The translations under genes and the position numbers were made by a program. The notes beneath the pieces were generated by a model. That model was not told where the DNA came from and searched no databases. It saw nothing but the letters and a program-made list of their open reading frames with translations. A stretch of 64,000 nt of DNA from Pseudomonas piscis. Lineage in GTDB: Bacteria; Pseudomonadota; Gammaproteobacteria; Pseudomonadales; Pseudomonadaceae. The stretch covers positions 434,001 through 498,000 of the forward strand of contig NZ_WHUV01000005.1 of NCBI RefSeq assembly GCF_009380155.1, given 5' to 3'. Numbering within the stretch: the stretch's first letter is position 1; every line of letters starts with the position of its first letter. This document shows positions 17,091-26,147 of the stretch, one piece after another.

Positions 17091-18962
17091 TCAGTAGCGC
17101 TTGATGTCCGCCTGGCTTTCCAGTTGCTTGCGGTAGGCCGCGAAGTCTTGCTGCCCTTGGCGCGAAGCCAGGAAGCGGCGGTACTGGGCCTTCTCTTCCT
17201 CGGTCGGCGCCGTGGCTTCGTTGACCGCGTTGAGCTGCAGCACCAACAGGTTGCCGTTAGGCAGGGTCACGCTGGTGAAGCTCGGCTTGTCCTTGGACTC
17301 AGGCTTGCTCATGCGGAACAGTGCCTGCAGCACGGTCGGATCGATACCTTCCTGGCCACGGGTAACGGCTTTCGCCACTTTCCAGTCCTGGCCGTCCACC
17401 GGCTTGCTCAGCGCAACCTTGCCATCACGCAGGCTGGCGATCAGTTCTTCAGCCTTGGTCTTGGCCGCAGCACTGGCGTGCTCCTTGGCCAATTGCGTGC
17501 GAATGGAACTGGCTACGCTGTCCAGAGGCAGTTGCTCGGGCTTGCGGTGCTCCTTGGCACGCAGTACCACGACGGTTTCCGGATCCAATTCGATGGCACC
17601 GCTGTTGGCACCCTCGTCGAGGACTTCGGTACTGAAAGCCGCCTGGATCACCGCGCGGTTGGCCGCGATACCATCACCACCCTCACGACCGAACGGCGCG
17701 GAGGTATGCACGGTGAGCTTCAAGTCCTGGGCCGGCTGGGCCAGGTCGGAGGCTTCGAACGACGAGTCTTCCAGCTGCTTGGTGGCATCCACGAAACGCT
17801 GTTCGACCTGTTGCGCTTTCAGCTCGCGGGTCAACTTGTCCTTGAGGCTGGCGAAGCTTGGCACTTCAGGTGCTTCGACACCGAGCAGCTTGATCAGGTG
17901 GAAACCGAAATCACTGCGTACCGGGGCGGAGACCTGGTCCTTGCTCAGCGCGTACAGCGCTTTCTCGAAGGCTGGATCGTAGACACCGGGGCCTGCGTAA
18001 CCCAGGTCACCGCCGTTGTTGGCCGAACCAGGATCCTGGGAGAACTCCTTGGCCAGCGCCTCGAACTTCTCACCCTTGGCCAGGCGAGCCTGAATGTCTT
18101 CGATCTTGGCCTTGGCCTGGGCTTCATCGACCTTGTCGTTGACTTCGATCAGGATGTGCGCGGCACGGCGCTGCTCGGCCAGGTTGCCGATCTCTTTCTG
18201 ATAGAGCGCCTGCAGGTCTTCGTCCTTGACGCTGACCTGGTCGAAGAACGCGGCTTTCTTCAGCTCGATGTAGTCGATCACCACTTGGTCAGGAGTCATG
18301 AACTCCTTGGCGTGCTGGTCGTAATAGGCCTTGACCTCGTCATCGGTCAGCTTGATGGCTGCCGGATCTGCCTTGACGGTCAGGGAAGCGAAGTCGCGGG
18401 TCTGCTTCTCCAGACGGGCGAAAGCCAGCACCTGGGCGTCGGTGACGAAACCGCTGCCAGCCAGGCCGGCGCGGATCTGGCCAATGAGCATTTCCTGGCT
18501 GAGCATCTGCCGGAACTGCATGCGGCTGTAGCCCAACTGGCGAATGACCTGGTCGAAACGCTCGGGGCTGAACTTGCCTTCAACCTGGAATTCCGGCGTT
18601 TGCAGGATCACCTGGTCCAGGGCACCTTCGGAGAAGGCGAACTTGGAGTCCTGGGCACCTTGCAGCAGCAACTTGCGGTCGATCAACCCTTTCAGGGCCG
18701 CTTCACGCAGCATCTTCTCGTCGAGCAGGGAGGCATCGAAGTCCTTGCCCAATTGCTGCATCAGCTGGCGGCGTTGCATGTCGACGGCCTGGCTCAACTC
18801 GTTCTGAGTGATCTCCTCGCCGTTGACCTTGGCCGCATCCTGTTTATGGCTAGTCGCGTTGAAAATGGCATCGAAACCGGTCAACGCCATCAACGCGACG
18901 ATGACCCCGATGATGGTTTTGGCAATCCAGCCTTGTGAATTGTCCCTGATATTCTGCAGCAT
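17091..18962 (-). CDS. ppiD: Periplasmic folding chaperone PpiD (SurA-N domain / parvulin PPIase)
   Basis: The 623-residue protein has one N-terminal membrane helix (WIAKTIIGVIVALMALTGFDAIF), a SurA-like chaperone domain and a central parvulin domain (about residues 265-360, RAAHILIEVNDKVDEAQAKA and GYAGPGVYDPAFEKALYAL). PpiD is anchored in the inner membrane beside the Sec translocon and assists folding of exported proteins. Its place after hupB at the end of the clpP-clpX-lon-hupB series is conserved in pseudomonads. ATG at 18962 fits the known N-terminus (MLQNIRDNSQGW). Confidence 0.93.
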   Translation of the reverse strand: MLQNIRDNSQGWIAKTIIGVIVALMALTGFDAIFNATSHKQDAAKVNGEEITQNELSQAVDMQRRQLMQQLGKDFDASLLDEKMLREAALKGLIDRKLLLQGAQDSKFAFSEGALDQVILQTPEFQVEGKFSPERFDQVIRQLGYSRMQFRQMLSQEMLIGQIRAGLAGSGFVTDAQVLAFARLEKQTRDFASLTVKADPAAIKLTDDEVKAYYDQHAKEFMTPDQVVIDYIELKKAAFFDQVSVKDEDLQALYQKEIGNLAEQRRAAHILIEVNDKVDEAQAKAKIEDIQARLAKGEKFEALAKEFSQDPGSANNGGDLGYAGPGVYDPAFEKALYALSKDQVSAPVRSDFGFHLIKLLGVEAPEVPSFASLKDKLTRELKAQQVEQRFVDATKQLEDSSFEASDLAQPAQDLKLTVHTSAPFGREGGDGIAANRAVIQAAFSTEVLDEGANSGAIELDPETVVVLRAKEHRKPEQLPLDSVASSIRTQLAKEHASAAAKTKAEELIASLRDGKVALSKPVDGQDWKVAKAVTRGQEGIDPTVLQALFRMSKPESKDKPSFTSVTLPNGNLLVLQLNAVNEATAPTEEEKAQYRRFLASRQGQQDFAAYRKQLESQADIKRY

Positions 18963-19025
18963 GCGTCCCCCAGAAACGGCTGTACTTCTGTTCAAGCAAC
19001 CGTGGAGCGTGGGTAGAGTCCGGAT

Positions 19026-19055
19026 AGAAGAAAGGCGCATCCGAGGATGCGCCTT
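19026..19055 (-). terminator. Terminator after hupB and before ppiD
   Basis: AAGGCGCATCC (19032-19042) and GGATGCGCCTT (19045-19055) form an 11-bp stem with a very short loop, followed on the minus strand by TCTTCTATCC. The weak T tract suggests leaky termination between the tRNA-like sequence and ppiD. Confidence 0.6.
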
Positions 19056-19063
19056 CTCGTAAC

Positions 19064-19139
19064 TGGCGGAGCGGACAAGAGCTGGACCTGCGACTCTCGA
19101 CGTGAACCGGTAGCACCGGTCGACTGGCGCCCCGCTGCC
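19064..19139 (-). pseudogene. Decayed tRNA-like sequence ending in CCA
   Basis: On the minus strand, 76 bases begin GGCAGCGGGGCGCCAGTCGA and end in CCGCTCCGCCA. A D-stem (GCGC with GTGC) and a T-arm-like GCAGG TCCAGCT CTTGT can be drawn at the right spacings, and the anticodon-loop position reads TTCACGT. The acceptor and anticodon stems, however, do not pair, and the invariant T-loop bases are changed. I read it as a dead tRNA gene. A chance resemblance cannot be excluded. Confidence 0.35.
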
Positions 19140-19186
19140 AGATCAGGCATGACCCCGACCCGGATGGGCAAAGGCCCTGAAGAAAC

Positions 19187-19459
19187 TTAGTTGACCGCTT
19201 CTTTCAGAGCTTTACCGGCTTTGAAACCTGGCTTTTTAGCAGCAGCGATTTCCAGAGTCTTGCCGGTCTGTGGGTTACGACCAACACGAGCTGGACGATC
19301 AGTTACCGAGAAAGTACCGAAACCAACCAGCACAACAGAGTCACCGGCCTTCAGAGCGCCAGTAACGGATTCGATCACTGCATCCAGCGCACGGCCAGCA
19401 GCAGCTTTCGGGAGATCAGCAGATGCAGCGATAGCATCAATCAGTTCCGACTTGTTCAC
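19187..19459 (-). CDS. hupB: Nucleoid protein HU-beta
   Basis: The 90-residue DNA-binding protein shows the HU signature GFGTFSVTDRPARVGRNPQTG, and ends KAGKALKEAVN. HU dimers bend and constrain DNA with little sequence preference. The position between lon and ppiD matches other Pseudomonas genomes. A consensus-like sigma-70 promoter precedes it. Confidence 0.97.
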   Translation of the reverse strand: MNKSELIDAIAASADLPKAAAGRALDAVIESVTGALKAGDSVVLVGFGTFSVTDRPARVGRNPQTGKTLEIAAAKKPGFKAGKALKEAVN

Positions 19460-19553
19460 TCTAAGTCCCCTTATATATCTATGAGTATGATTCTAAGTTT
19501 TTTGGTGAAAGCAAAAACGAGTGCTGAATGGCCTACAGGCATTTAAGAGCCGC

Positions 19554-19583
19554 TTTATAACAAGGGCTCTAAAAAGCTGTCAA
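19554..19583 (-). promoter_or_regulatory. Sigma-70-type promoter for hupB
   Basis: On the minus strand TTGACA (19583-19578) is separated by 18 bp from TATAAA (19559-19554), both close to consensus, about 95 bp upstream of the hupB start and after the lon stop. Confidence 0.75.
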
Positions 19584-19607
19584 GGAAGCCCCCCAGGCTA
19601 ATGCGTA

Positions 19608-22004
19608 CTAATGCGTGCTAATTCTTTCCTTAGAGTCAGACTCGCGTTTTTCGTCCTTTGCAACTATCTCGGGAGCCACATCCGGCAAGGGCTCCGGCGC
19701 GTATTGCAGCGCAATTTGCAGGACTTCGTCAATCCATTTAACTGGTTTGATCTGCAGATCCTGCTTGATATTGTCAGGAATTTCTTTCAAATCGCGAACG
19801 TTCTCTTCAGGAATGATCACGGTCTTGATTCCGCCCCGATGAGCCGCCAGTAGTTTCTCTTTCAAACCACCGATAGCCAATACCTGACCACGCAGAGTGA
19901 TCTCACCGGTCATCGCTACATCGGCTCGTACCGGAATGCCGGTCAGGGCCGAAACCAGTGCCGTGCACATGCCGATGCCCGCGCTTGGACCGTCTTTCGG
20001 GGTTGCGCCTTCGGGCATGTGGATATGGGTGTCACGCTTCTCGTGGAAATCCAGCGGAATGCCCAGGCTCTTGGCGCGGCTGCGCACTACGGTCTGCGCT
20101 GCAGTGATCGATTCGACCATGACATCGCCCAGGGAACCGGTCTTGATCAGTTGCCCCTTGCCTGGCACCACCGCCGCCTCGATGGTCAACAGCTCACCAC
20201 CCACCTGGGTCCATGCCAGACCGGTCACCTGGCCGATCTGGTCCTGCTGTTCGGCCAGGCCATAGCGGAATTTGCGCACGCCGAGGAAATGCTCCAGCAG
20301 GTCGGAAGTGACCTTCACCGAGAAGCGTTTTTCCATCGCATGTTCCTTCACCGCCTTGCGGCAGACCTTGGCGATCTGGCGCTCCAGGCCGCGCACACCG
20401 GCTTCGCGGGTGTAGTAGCGGATGATGTCGCGGATCGCCGCCGGGTCGAATTCCAGCTCGCCCTTCTTCAGGCCGTTGGCCTGGATCTGCTTGGGCGCAA
20501 GGTACTTGACCGCGATGTTGATCTTCTCGTCCTCGGTGTAGCCGGGCAGGCGAATCACTTCCATCCGATCCAGCAGGGCCGGAGGAATGTTCATCGAGTT
20601 GGAGGTGCAGAGGAACATCACATCGGACAGGTCGTAGTCGACCTCCAGGTAGTGATCGTTGAAATTGTGGTTCTGTTCGGGGTCCAGTACCTCGAGCAGT
20701 GCCGACGCAGGATCGCCGCGCATGTCGCTACCCATCTTGTCGATTTCATCGAGCAGGAACAGTGGGTTGCGCACGCCAACCTTGGTCATCTTTTGAATCA
20801 ATCTTCCCGGCATCGAACCGATGTAGGTCCGACGATGCCCACGAATTTCCGCTTCGTCACGCACACCACCCAGGGCCATGCGCACGAACTTGCGGTTGGT
20901 GGCGTTGGCGATCGATTCCGCCAGGGAGGTCTTGCCGACCCCGGGCGGGCCCACCAGGCACAGTACCGGGCCACGAATCTTCTTCACGCGCTTCTGCACG
21001 GCGAGGTATTCGAGGATCCGTTCCTTGACCTCTTCCAGGCCGTAGTGGTCGGCATCGAGGATGTCCTCGGCACGCGCCAGGTCCAGGCGCACCTTGCTCT
21101 GGGCCTTCCACGGCACCTGCACCAGCCAGTCGATGTAGGAGCGAACCACGGTGGCCTCGGCGGACATCGGCGACATCTGCTTGAGCTTGTTCAGCTCGGC
21201 CTGGGCCTTGGCCATGGCGTCCTTCGGCAGTCCGGCGGCATCGATGCGCTTCTTCAGCTCTTCGATTTCGTTGTGGCCTTCGTCACCGTCGCCCAGCTCT
21301 TTCTGAATGGCCTTCATCTGCTCATTCAGGTAGTACTCGCGCTGGCTGCGCTCCATCTGCTTCTTGACGCGGCCACGGATGCGCTTCTCCACTTGCAGCA
21401 GATCGATCTCGGCATCCAGCAGGGCCAGGACATGCTCGACCCGTGCGGACAGGTCGATGATCTCGAGGATTTCCTGCTTCTGCTCGATCTTCAGCGCCAT
21501 GTGTGCCGCCATGGTATCCACCAGGCGGCTGGGCTCATCGATACTGTTGAGGGAAGAAAGAACCTCGGCAGGTACCTTCTTGCCCAGCTGTACATACTGC
21601 TCGAACTGGGACAGCAGGCTGCGGACGAAAACTTCCGACTCGCGGTCGGGAGCTTCGACCTCATCAATCAGGGCGACTTCGGCACGGCAGTGGCCGTCCA
21701 CTTCGCTGAAGCGCTCGACAGCGCCGCGCTGCTCACCCTCGACCAGCACCTTGACAGTGCCATCGGGCAATTTGAGCAACTGCAGCACAGTCGCAATGGT
21801 ACCTACGCGATAGAGCGCATCCTCACCGGGATCGTCATCAGCAGGGTTTCTCTGTGCCAGCAGCAGAATCTGCTTGTCGCCCGTCATCGCTGCCTCGAGG
21901 GCTTCGATCGACTTCTCGCGCCCCACGAACAGCGGGATAACCATGTGCGGATAAACCACGACATCACGCAATGGCAGGAGAGGCAATTCGATGGTTGTCT
22001 TCAT
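19608..22004 (-). CDS. lon: ATP-dependent protease Lon
   Basis: The 798-residue protein has the LonA layout: N-terminal substrate-binding domain (about 1-200), coiled coil (MERSQREYYLNEQMKAIQKELG), AAA+ module with Walker A GPPGVGKTSLAESIA and Walker B LFLLDEIDKMG, and C-terminal protease domain with catalytic Ser in PKDGPSAGIGMCTALVSAL and catalytic Lys in GGLKEKLLAAHRGG. It degrades misfolded and regulatory proteins in the cytoplasm. Upstream is a sigma-32-like promoter, as expected for a heat-shock protease. Confidence 0.97.
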   Translation of the reverse strand: MKTTIELPLLPLRDVVVYPHMVIPLFVGREKSIEALEAAMTGDKQILLLAQRNPADDDPGEDALYRVGTIATVLQLLKLPDGTVKVLVEGEQRGAVERFSEVDGHCRAEVALIDEVEAPDRESEVFVRSLLSQFEQYVQLGKKVPAEVLSSLNSIDEPSRLVDTMAAHMALKIEQKQEILEIIDLSARVEHVLALLDAEIDLLQVEKRIRGRVKKQMERSQREYYLNEQMKAIQKELGDGDEGHNEIEELKKRIDAAGLPKDAMAKAQAELNKLKQMSPMSAEATVVRSYIDWLVQVPWKAQSKVRLDLARAEDILDADHYGLEEVKERILEYLAVQKRVKKIRGPVLCLVGPPGVGKTSLAESIANATNRKFVRMALGGVRDEAEIRGHRRTYIGSMPGRLIQKMTKVGVRNPLFLLDEIDKMGSDMRGDPASALLEVLDPEQNHNFNDHYLEVDYDLSDVMFLCTSNSMNIPPALLDRMEVIRLPGYTEDEKINIAVKYLAPKQIQANGLKKGELEFDPAAIRDIIRYYTREAGVRGLERQIAKVCRKAVKEHAMEKRFSVKVTSDLLEHFLGVRKFRYGLAEQQDQIGQVTGLAWTQVGGELLTIEAAVVPGKGQLIKTGSLGDVMVESITAAQTVVRSRAKSLGIPLDFHEKRDTHIHMPEGATPKDGPSAGIGMCTALVSALTGIPVRADVAMTGEITLRGQVLAIGGLKEKLLAAHRGGIKTVIIPEENVRDLKEIPDNIKQDLQIKPVKWIDEVLQIALQYAPEPLPDVAPEIVAKDEKRESDSKERISTH

Positions 22005-22062
22005 GATTTCGCCTCTACGGCGGCCATACGGCCGTAAACAGGTGGAAGTAAGCGTGAAACCA

Positions 22063-22091
22063 AGATGGGGGCTGCCTGAAAAAAAAACAAG
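22063..22091 (-). promoter_or_regulatory. Sigma-32-like heat-shock promoter for lon
   Basis: On the minus strand CTTGTTT (22091-22085) is followed after 14 bp by CCCCATCT (22070-22063), compared with the RpoH consensus CTTGAAA-N13-16-CCCCATNT. The -10 element is a full match. It lies about 59 bp upstream of the lon start. Confidence 0.7.
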
Positions 22092-22112
22092 CTCAAAGAC
22101 AGCGTTTCAAAG

Positions 22113-22143
22113 ACGCTAAAAACAAAGGGGCCCGAAGGCCCCT
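22113..22143 (-). terminator. Rho-independent terminator after clpX
   Basis: AGGGGCC (22126-22132) pairs with GGCCCCT (22137-22143) across CGAA, followed on the minus strand by TTTGTTTTT. It separates clpX from the lon promoter. Confidence 0.85.
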
Positions 22144-22167
22144 TCTTTCACTCAAACAGCCCGAAGC

Positions 22168-23451
22168 TTACGCGTCGGGAGCTGCCTTGGCAGTCGGCTC
22201 ACTGTTTTCATAGATGAACAGTGGCTGGGACTTGCCTTCAATAACGCTTTCGTCGATCACTACTTTACTCACCTCGGACTGCGAGGGGATCTCGTACATA
22301 GTGTCGAGCAGTACGCCTTCGAGAATCGAGCGCAGACCACGGGCGCCAGTCTTGCGCTCCAGAGCCCGCTTGGCCACGGCCTTCAGTGCGTCGGCACGGA
22401 ACTCCAGGTCGACACCTTCCATCTCGAACAGCTTGCCGTATTGCTTGGTCAAGGCGTTCTTCGGTTCGGTGAGAATCTGGATCAGCGCAGCTTCATCCAG
22501 CTCGTCCAGGGTTGCCAGGACCGGCAGGCGGCCCACGAACTCTGGAATCAGGCCGAACTTGACCAGATCATCAGGCTCGACTTCACGCAGGGACTCGCCA
22601 ACCTTCTTGCCCTCTTCCTTGCTGCGAACTTCGGCGTTGAAGCCGATGCCGCCGCGAGTGGAGCGGTTCTGGATGACCTTTTCCAGGCCGGAGAACGCGC
22701 CACCACAGATGAACAGGATGTTGCGGGTGTCGACCTGCAGGAACTCCTGCTGGGGATGCTTGCGGCCACCTTGAGGCGGAACCGAGGCAACCGTGCCTTC
22801 GATCAGCTTCAACAATGCCTGCTGCACGCCTTCGCCGGAAACATCCCGGGTAATCGAAGGGTTGTCGGACTTGCGGGAAATCTTGTCGATTTCGTCGATG
22901 TAGACAATGCCCATCTGGGCTTTTTCCACATCGTAGTCGCACTTCTGCAGCAGCTTCTGAATGATGTTCTCGACGTCCTCACCCACATAGCCGGCTTCGG
23001 TCAGGGTGGTAGCGTCGGCAATGGTGAAAGGCACATTCAACAGGCGCGCCAGGGTTTCGGCCAACAGTGTTTTACCCGAACCTGTAGGGCCGATCAGCAA
23101 GATGTTGCTCTTGCCGAGCTCGACATCGTCACTTTTCTTGTCACGCTGGTTAAGACGCTTGTAGTGGTTGTACACCGCTACCGCCAGAACCTTCTTCGCA
23201 CGCTCCTGACCAATCACATACTGATCAAGGATGCCGCTGATTTCTTTAGGCGAAGGCAATTTATGCGCGCTGCTCTCGGCCTGTGCCTCCTGCACCTCCT
23301 CACGGATGATGTCATTGCACAGGTCGACGCACTCGTCGCAGATAAAGACCGAGGGGCCGGCAATCAATTTGCGTACTTCATGCTGGCTTTTGCCACAGAA
23401 GGAGCAATAAAGCAGTTTGCCGTTGTCCTCGCCGTTGCGGGTGTCAGTCAT
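22168..23451 (-). CDS. clpX: ATP-dependent Clp protease ATP-binding subunit ClpX
   Basis: The 427-residue AAA+ unfoldase begins with the zinc-binding domain (CSFCGKSQHEVRKLIAGPSVFICDECVDLC) that recognises adaptors. Walker A is GPTGSGKTLLAETLA and Walker B VYIDEIDKISRK; pore loop GYVGEDVE and sensor RSTRGGIGF are visible. ClpX feeds substrates to ClpP, encoded immediately upstream. I chose the ATG at 23451, which gives the family N-terminus MTDTRNGEDNGK. Confidence 0.97.
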   Translation of the reverse strand: MTDTRNGEDNGKLLYCSFCGKSQHEVRKLIAGPSVFICDECVDLCNDIIREEVQEAQAESSAHKLPSPKEISGILDQYVIGQERAKKVLAVAVYNHYKRLNQRDKKSDDVELGKSNILLIGPTGSGKTLLAETLARLLNVPFTIADATTLTEAGYVGEDVENIIQKLLQKCDYDVEKAQMGIVYIDEIDKISRKSDNPSITRDVSGEGVQQALLKLIEGTVASVPPQGGRKHPQQEFLQVDTRNILFICGGAFSGLEKVIQNRSTRGGIGFNAEVRSKEEGKKVGESLREVEPDDLVKFGLIPEFVGRLPVLATLDELDEAALIQILTEPKNALTKQYGKLFEMEGVDLEFRADALKAVAKRALERKTGARGLRSILEGVLLDTMYEIPSQSEVSKVVIDESVIEGKSQPLFIYENSEPTAKAAPDA

Positions 23452-23485
23452 TCGATCGATCCAAATCCGATAGGCTTGCAACACA

Positions 23486-23514
23486 AGATGAAGGCAATTG
23501 CGGGCTTTTTCAAG
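23486..23514 (-). promoter_or_regulatory. Sigma-32-like promoter for clpX between clpP and clpX
   Basis: On the minus strand CTTGAAA (23514-23508) exactly matches the RpoH -35 element and is followed after 14 bp by CTTCATCT (23493-23486), a partial match to CCCCATNT. The start codon of clpX is about 35 bp downstream. It would allow clpX expression independent of clpP. Confidence 0.55.
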
Positions 23515-23557
23515 TCCGCAGGCGACCGGTCAAACCAGCCGCCTACATTCAAGTTGC

Positions 23558-24199
23558 TTAGGCGGGCATTTGACGCTTGTTGATCACGGAGTCGATCAGG
23601 CCGTACTCCGCCGCGCGCTCGGCGCTCATGAAGTTGTCGCGCTCAGTGTCACGCTCAATGGTTTCCAGGCTCTGGCCGGTGTGATGGGCCAGCAGCGAGT
23701 TCAGGCGCGAACGGATGTGCAGGATTTCCTTGGCATGGATGTCGATATCCGACGCCTGGCCTTGGAAACCGCCGAGCGGTTGGTGGATCATCATGCGCGA
23801 GTTCGGCAGGCAGTGGCGCTTGCCAGCCGCACCACCTGCAAGCAGGAATGCGCCCATGCTGCATGCCTGACCGATGCAAATGGTCGAAACATCAGGCTTG
23901 ATGAACTGCATGGTGTCGTAGATCGACATGCCGGCGGTCACCGAACCACCTGGCGAGTTGATGTACAGATGGATGTCCTTGTCCGGGTTTTCGGCTTCAA
24001 GGAAAAGCAGCTGTGCCGCAACCAGGTTGGCCATGTAGTCCTCTACCGGGCCAATCAGGAAGATCACTCGCTCCTTGAGGAGGCGCGAGTAGATGTCGTA
24101 GGCACGCTCGCCACGGGCGGACTGCTCGATAACCATCGGGACCAGACCACCTGCGGCCTGAATGTCAGAGCTCTGCTGATAATAAGAATTGCGGGACAT
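23558..24199 (-). CDS. clpP: ATP-dependent Clp protease proteolytic subunit ClpP
   Basis: The 213-residue serine peptidase has the catalytic Ser114 (GQACSMGAFLLAGG) and His139 (RMMIHQPLGG), and the handle helix region typical of ClpP. It forms the tetradecameric chamber used by ClpX and ClpA. The N-terminal propeptide region (MSRNSYYQQSSDIQAAGGLVP) is normal for Pseudomonas. It lies downstream of tig, separated by a hairpin. Confidence 0.97.
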   Translation of the reverse strand: MSRNSYYQQSSDIQAAGGLVPMVIEQSARGERAYDIYSRLLKERVIFLIGPVEDYMANLVAAQLLFLEAENPDKDIHLYINSPGGSVTAGMSIYDTMQFIKPDVSTICIGQACSMGAFLLAGGAAGKRHCLPNSRMMIHQPLGGFQGQASDIDIHAKEILHIRSRLNSLLAHHTGQSLETIERDTERDNFMSAERAAEYGLIDSVINKRQMPA

Positions 24200-24238
24200 G
24201 TCCTGCAGTCACTCCCAAATAGTCATGTCTTGAATACG

Positions 24239-24266
24239 CATAAGCCAGCACGAAGGCTGGCTTATG
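24239..24266 (-). terminator. Hairpin between tig and clpP
   Basis: CATAAGCCAGC (24239-24249) pairs perfectly with GCTGGCTTATG (24256-24266). No T tract follows on the minus strand, so it may stabilise or process the tig-clpP message, or terminate only partly. Confidence 0.55.
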
Positions 24267-24291
24267 GTGTGTGCTTCGAACGAAAAAAGGA

Positions 24292-25602
24292 TCAGTCGGC
24301 TTGAGGTGCTTCTACCGGCTTGACCGCTTCTTCGTAAGAGACCGATTTGTCGGTCACGCTAGCTTTCTGCAGAACAGTATCCACAACTTGTTCTTCCAGC
24401 ACAACCGAACGCACTTCGTTCAGTTGCTGCTCGTTCTTGTAGTACCAGGACACGACTTGTTCTGGCTCCTGGTAGGCCGAAGCCATTTCCTGGATCAGTT
24501 CACGAACGCGTGCTTCGTCAGGCTTGAGGTCGAATTGCTTGACCACTTCAGCAACGATCAGGCCCAGCACTACGCGGCGCTTGGCTTGTTCTTCGAACAG
24601 CTCGGCTGGCAGCTGGTCAGGCTTGATGTTGCCACCGAATTGCTGAACAGCCTGAACGCGCAGACGGTTGACTTCGTTATCCAGCAGAGCCTTCGGCACT
24701 TCGATCGGATTGGCGGCCAGCAGACCGTCCATGACCTGGTTCTTCACCTTCGACTTGATGGCCTGACGCAGTTCACGCTCCATGTTCTTGCGAACTTCGG
24801 CACGGAAACCATCCAGGCCAGCTTCCTTGATACCGAATTGAGCGAAGAACTCTTCGGTCAGTTCAGGCAGCTTGGGCTCGGAAACGCTGTTGATGGTAAC
24901 GGTGAACTCGGCAGCCTTGTTGGCCAGGTCCAGGTTCTGGTAGTTCTCGGGGAAGGTCAGGTTCAGAACGCGCTCTTCACCAGCCTTGGCGCCAACCAGA
25001 CCATCTTCGAAGCCCGGGATCATGCGGCCGGAGCCCAGGACCAGTTGGGTACCCTTGGCCGAACCGCCAGCGAAGGCTTCGCCGTCAATCTTGCCAACGA
25101 AATCAATGTTCAGCTGGTCATCGTTCTGGGCAGCGCGGTCGGCCACTTCGAAACGAACGTTCTGCTTGCGCAGGATTTCCAGCATGTTGTCCAGATCGGC
25201 ATCAGCCACTTCGGCGCTCAGGCGCTCGACAGCGATACCTTCGAAACCGGCAACGGTGAACTCCGGGAACACTTCGAAAGTGGCAACGTATTCCAGGTCC
25301 TTGCCTTTCTCCAGCACCTTGGGCTCGACCGAAGGAGCGCCAGCCGGGTTCAGCTTCTGCTCGACAACAGCTTCGTAGAAGGAAGCCTGGATCACATCAC
25401 CTACTGCTTCTTGACGTGCATCAGCCTCATAACGCTGACGAATCACGCTCATTGGAACCTTGCCAGGACGGAAGCCTGGGATTTTGGCCTTTTGGGCAGT
25501 CTGCTGCAGACGCTTGTTGACCTGGCTCTCGATGCGCTCAGCCGGCACGGTGATGCTCATGCGGCGCTCAAGAGCAGAAGTATTTTCAACAGAAACTTGC
25601 AT
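24292..25602 (-). CDS. tig: Trigger factor, ribosome-associated chaperone
   Basis: The 436-residue protein contains the ribosome-binding signature GFRPGKVPMSVIRQRYEA in the N-terminal domain, a central FKBP-type PPIase domain (about 150-245, AQNDDQLNIDFVGKIDGEAFAGG) and a C-terminal helical chaperone region. It binds nascent chains at the exit tunnel. ATG at 25602 gives the expected N-terminus MQVSVENTSALERR. It lies downstream of three tRNA genes, as in P. aeruginosa. Confidence 0.97.
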   Translation of the reverse strand: MQVSVENTSALERRMSITVPAERIESQVNKRLQQTAQKAKIPGFRPGKVPMSVIRQRYEADARQEAVGDVIQASFYEAVVEQKLNPAGAPSVEPKVLEKGKDLEYVATFEVFPEFTVAGFEGIAVERLSAEVADADLDNMLEILRKQNVRFEVADRAAQNDDQLNIDFVGKIDGEAFAGGSAKGTQLVLGSGRMIPGFEDGLVGAKAGEERVLNLTFPENYQNLDLANKAAEFTVTINSVSEPKLPELTEEFFAQFGIKEAGLDGFRAEVRKNMERELRQAIKSKVKNQVMDGLLAANPIEVPKALLDNEVNRLRVQAVQQFGGNIKPDQLPAELFEEQAKRRVVLGLIVAEVVKQFDLKPDEARVRELIQEMASAYQEPEQVVSWYYKNEQQLNEVRSVVLEEQVVDTVLQKASVTDKSVSYEEAVKPVEAPQAD

Positions 25603-25942
25603 GGATATTCCTCGTTGCACAGACGATTAGCCGGCCGTTTTCCGACCCCAGAATCAAGGGCATGCATTCTAGTGGGTCGAACTCAAGAAGTCACCCTACT
25701 GAAAACGGGTAAAAAGCGGCCAGCAATGTGAAGACGGGGACAAAGGTTCCAGCCCCGCCGTGAGAGCAAATACTACGAACCGAACCAGGGCCTCTGCATC
25801 AGCCCTTCTATATATAGAAGGAACCTGAGCGAGCCCCTCGAACGCACCAGCGAACAGCAGCCATCGCCGGGAAAGCTGGCGAATACCGCACGAGCATTCA
25901 CCACCTGGCACGCCGCGCGCACGGGGCGCCACCAAGACCGGA
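25603..25942. other. Leader region of tig without recognisable gene
   Basis: No coding frame with a credible start is visible. The only marked structure is the small inverted repeat CTTCTATATATAGAAG at 25805-25820, which could be a hairpin or part of a promoter for tig. Confidence 0.45.
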
Positions 25943-25980
25943 AACGAAAACGGCGCAGACCTTTTCAGGTACTGCGCCGT
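25943..25980 (-). terminator. Terminator after the tRNA cluster
   Basis: On the minus strand ACGGCGCAG pairs with CTGCGCCGT, extended by TACC/GGT, followed by TTTCGTTT. It lies directly downstream of tRNA-Leu. Confidence 0.8.
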
Positions 25981-26006
25981 CATCTGCTATTAACTAGCTA
26001 CTTTAT

Positions 26007-26091
26007 TGGTGCGGACGAAGAGACTCGAACTCTTACACCTTGCGGCGCTGGAACCTAAATCCAGTGTGTCTACCAATTCCACCACGTCCGC
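26007..26091 (-). tRNA. tRNA-Leu (anticodon UAG)
   Basis: The 85-base sequence starts GCGGACGTGGTGGAATTGGT, has an anticodon stem-loop CTGGA-TTTAGGT-TCCAG giving UAG, a long variable arm as in type II tRNAs, T arm GAGTTCGAGTCTC, and an encoded CCA end. Confidence 0.96.
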
Positions 26092-26110
26092 GTAACAAGC
26101 TTTTAAAGCA

Positions 26111-26139
26111 AAGGCGCCAGATTGTTAATCTGGCGCCTT
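26111..26139 (-). terminator. Hairpin between tRNA-Leu and tRNA-His
   Basis: AAGGCGCCAGATT (26111-26123) pairs perfectly with AATCTGGCGCCTT (26127-26139). T runs flank it on the downstream side of either strand. Within a tRNA operon it may mark a processing site or partial terminator. Confidence 0.65.
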
Positions 26140-26147
26140 TTCGAATA

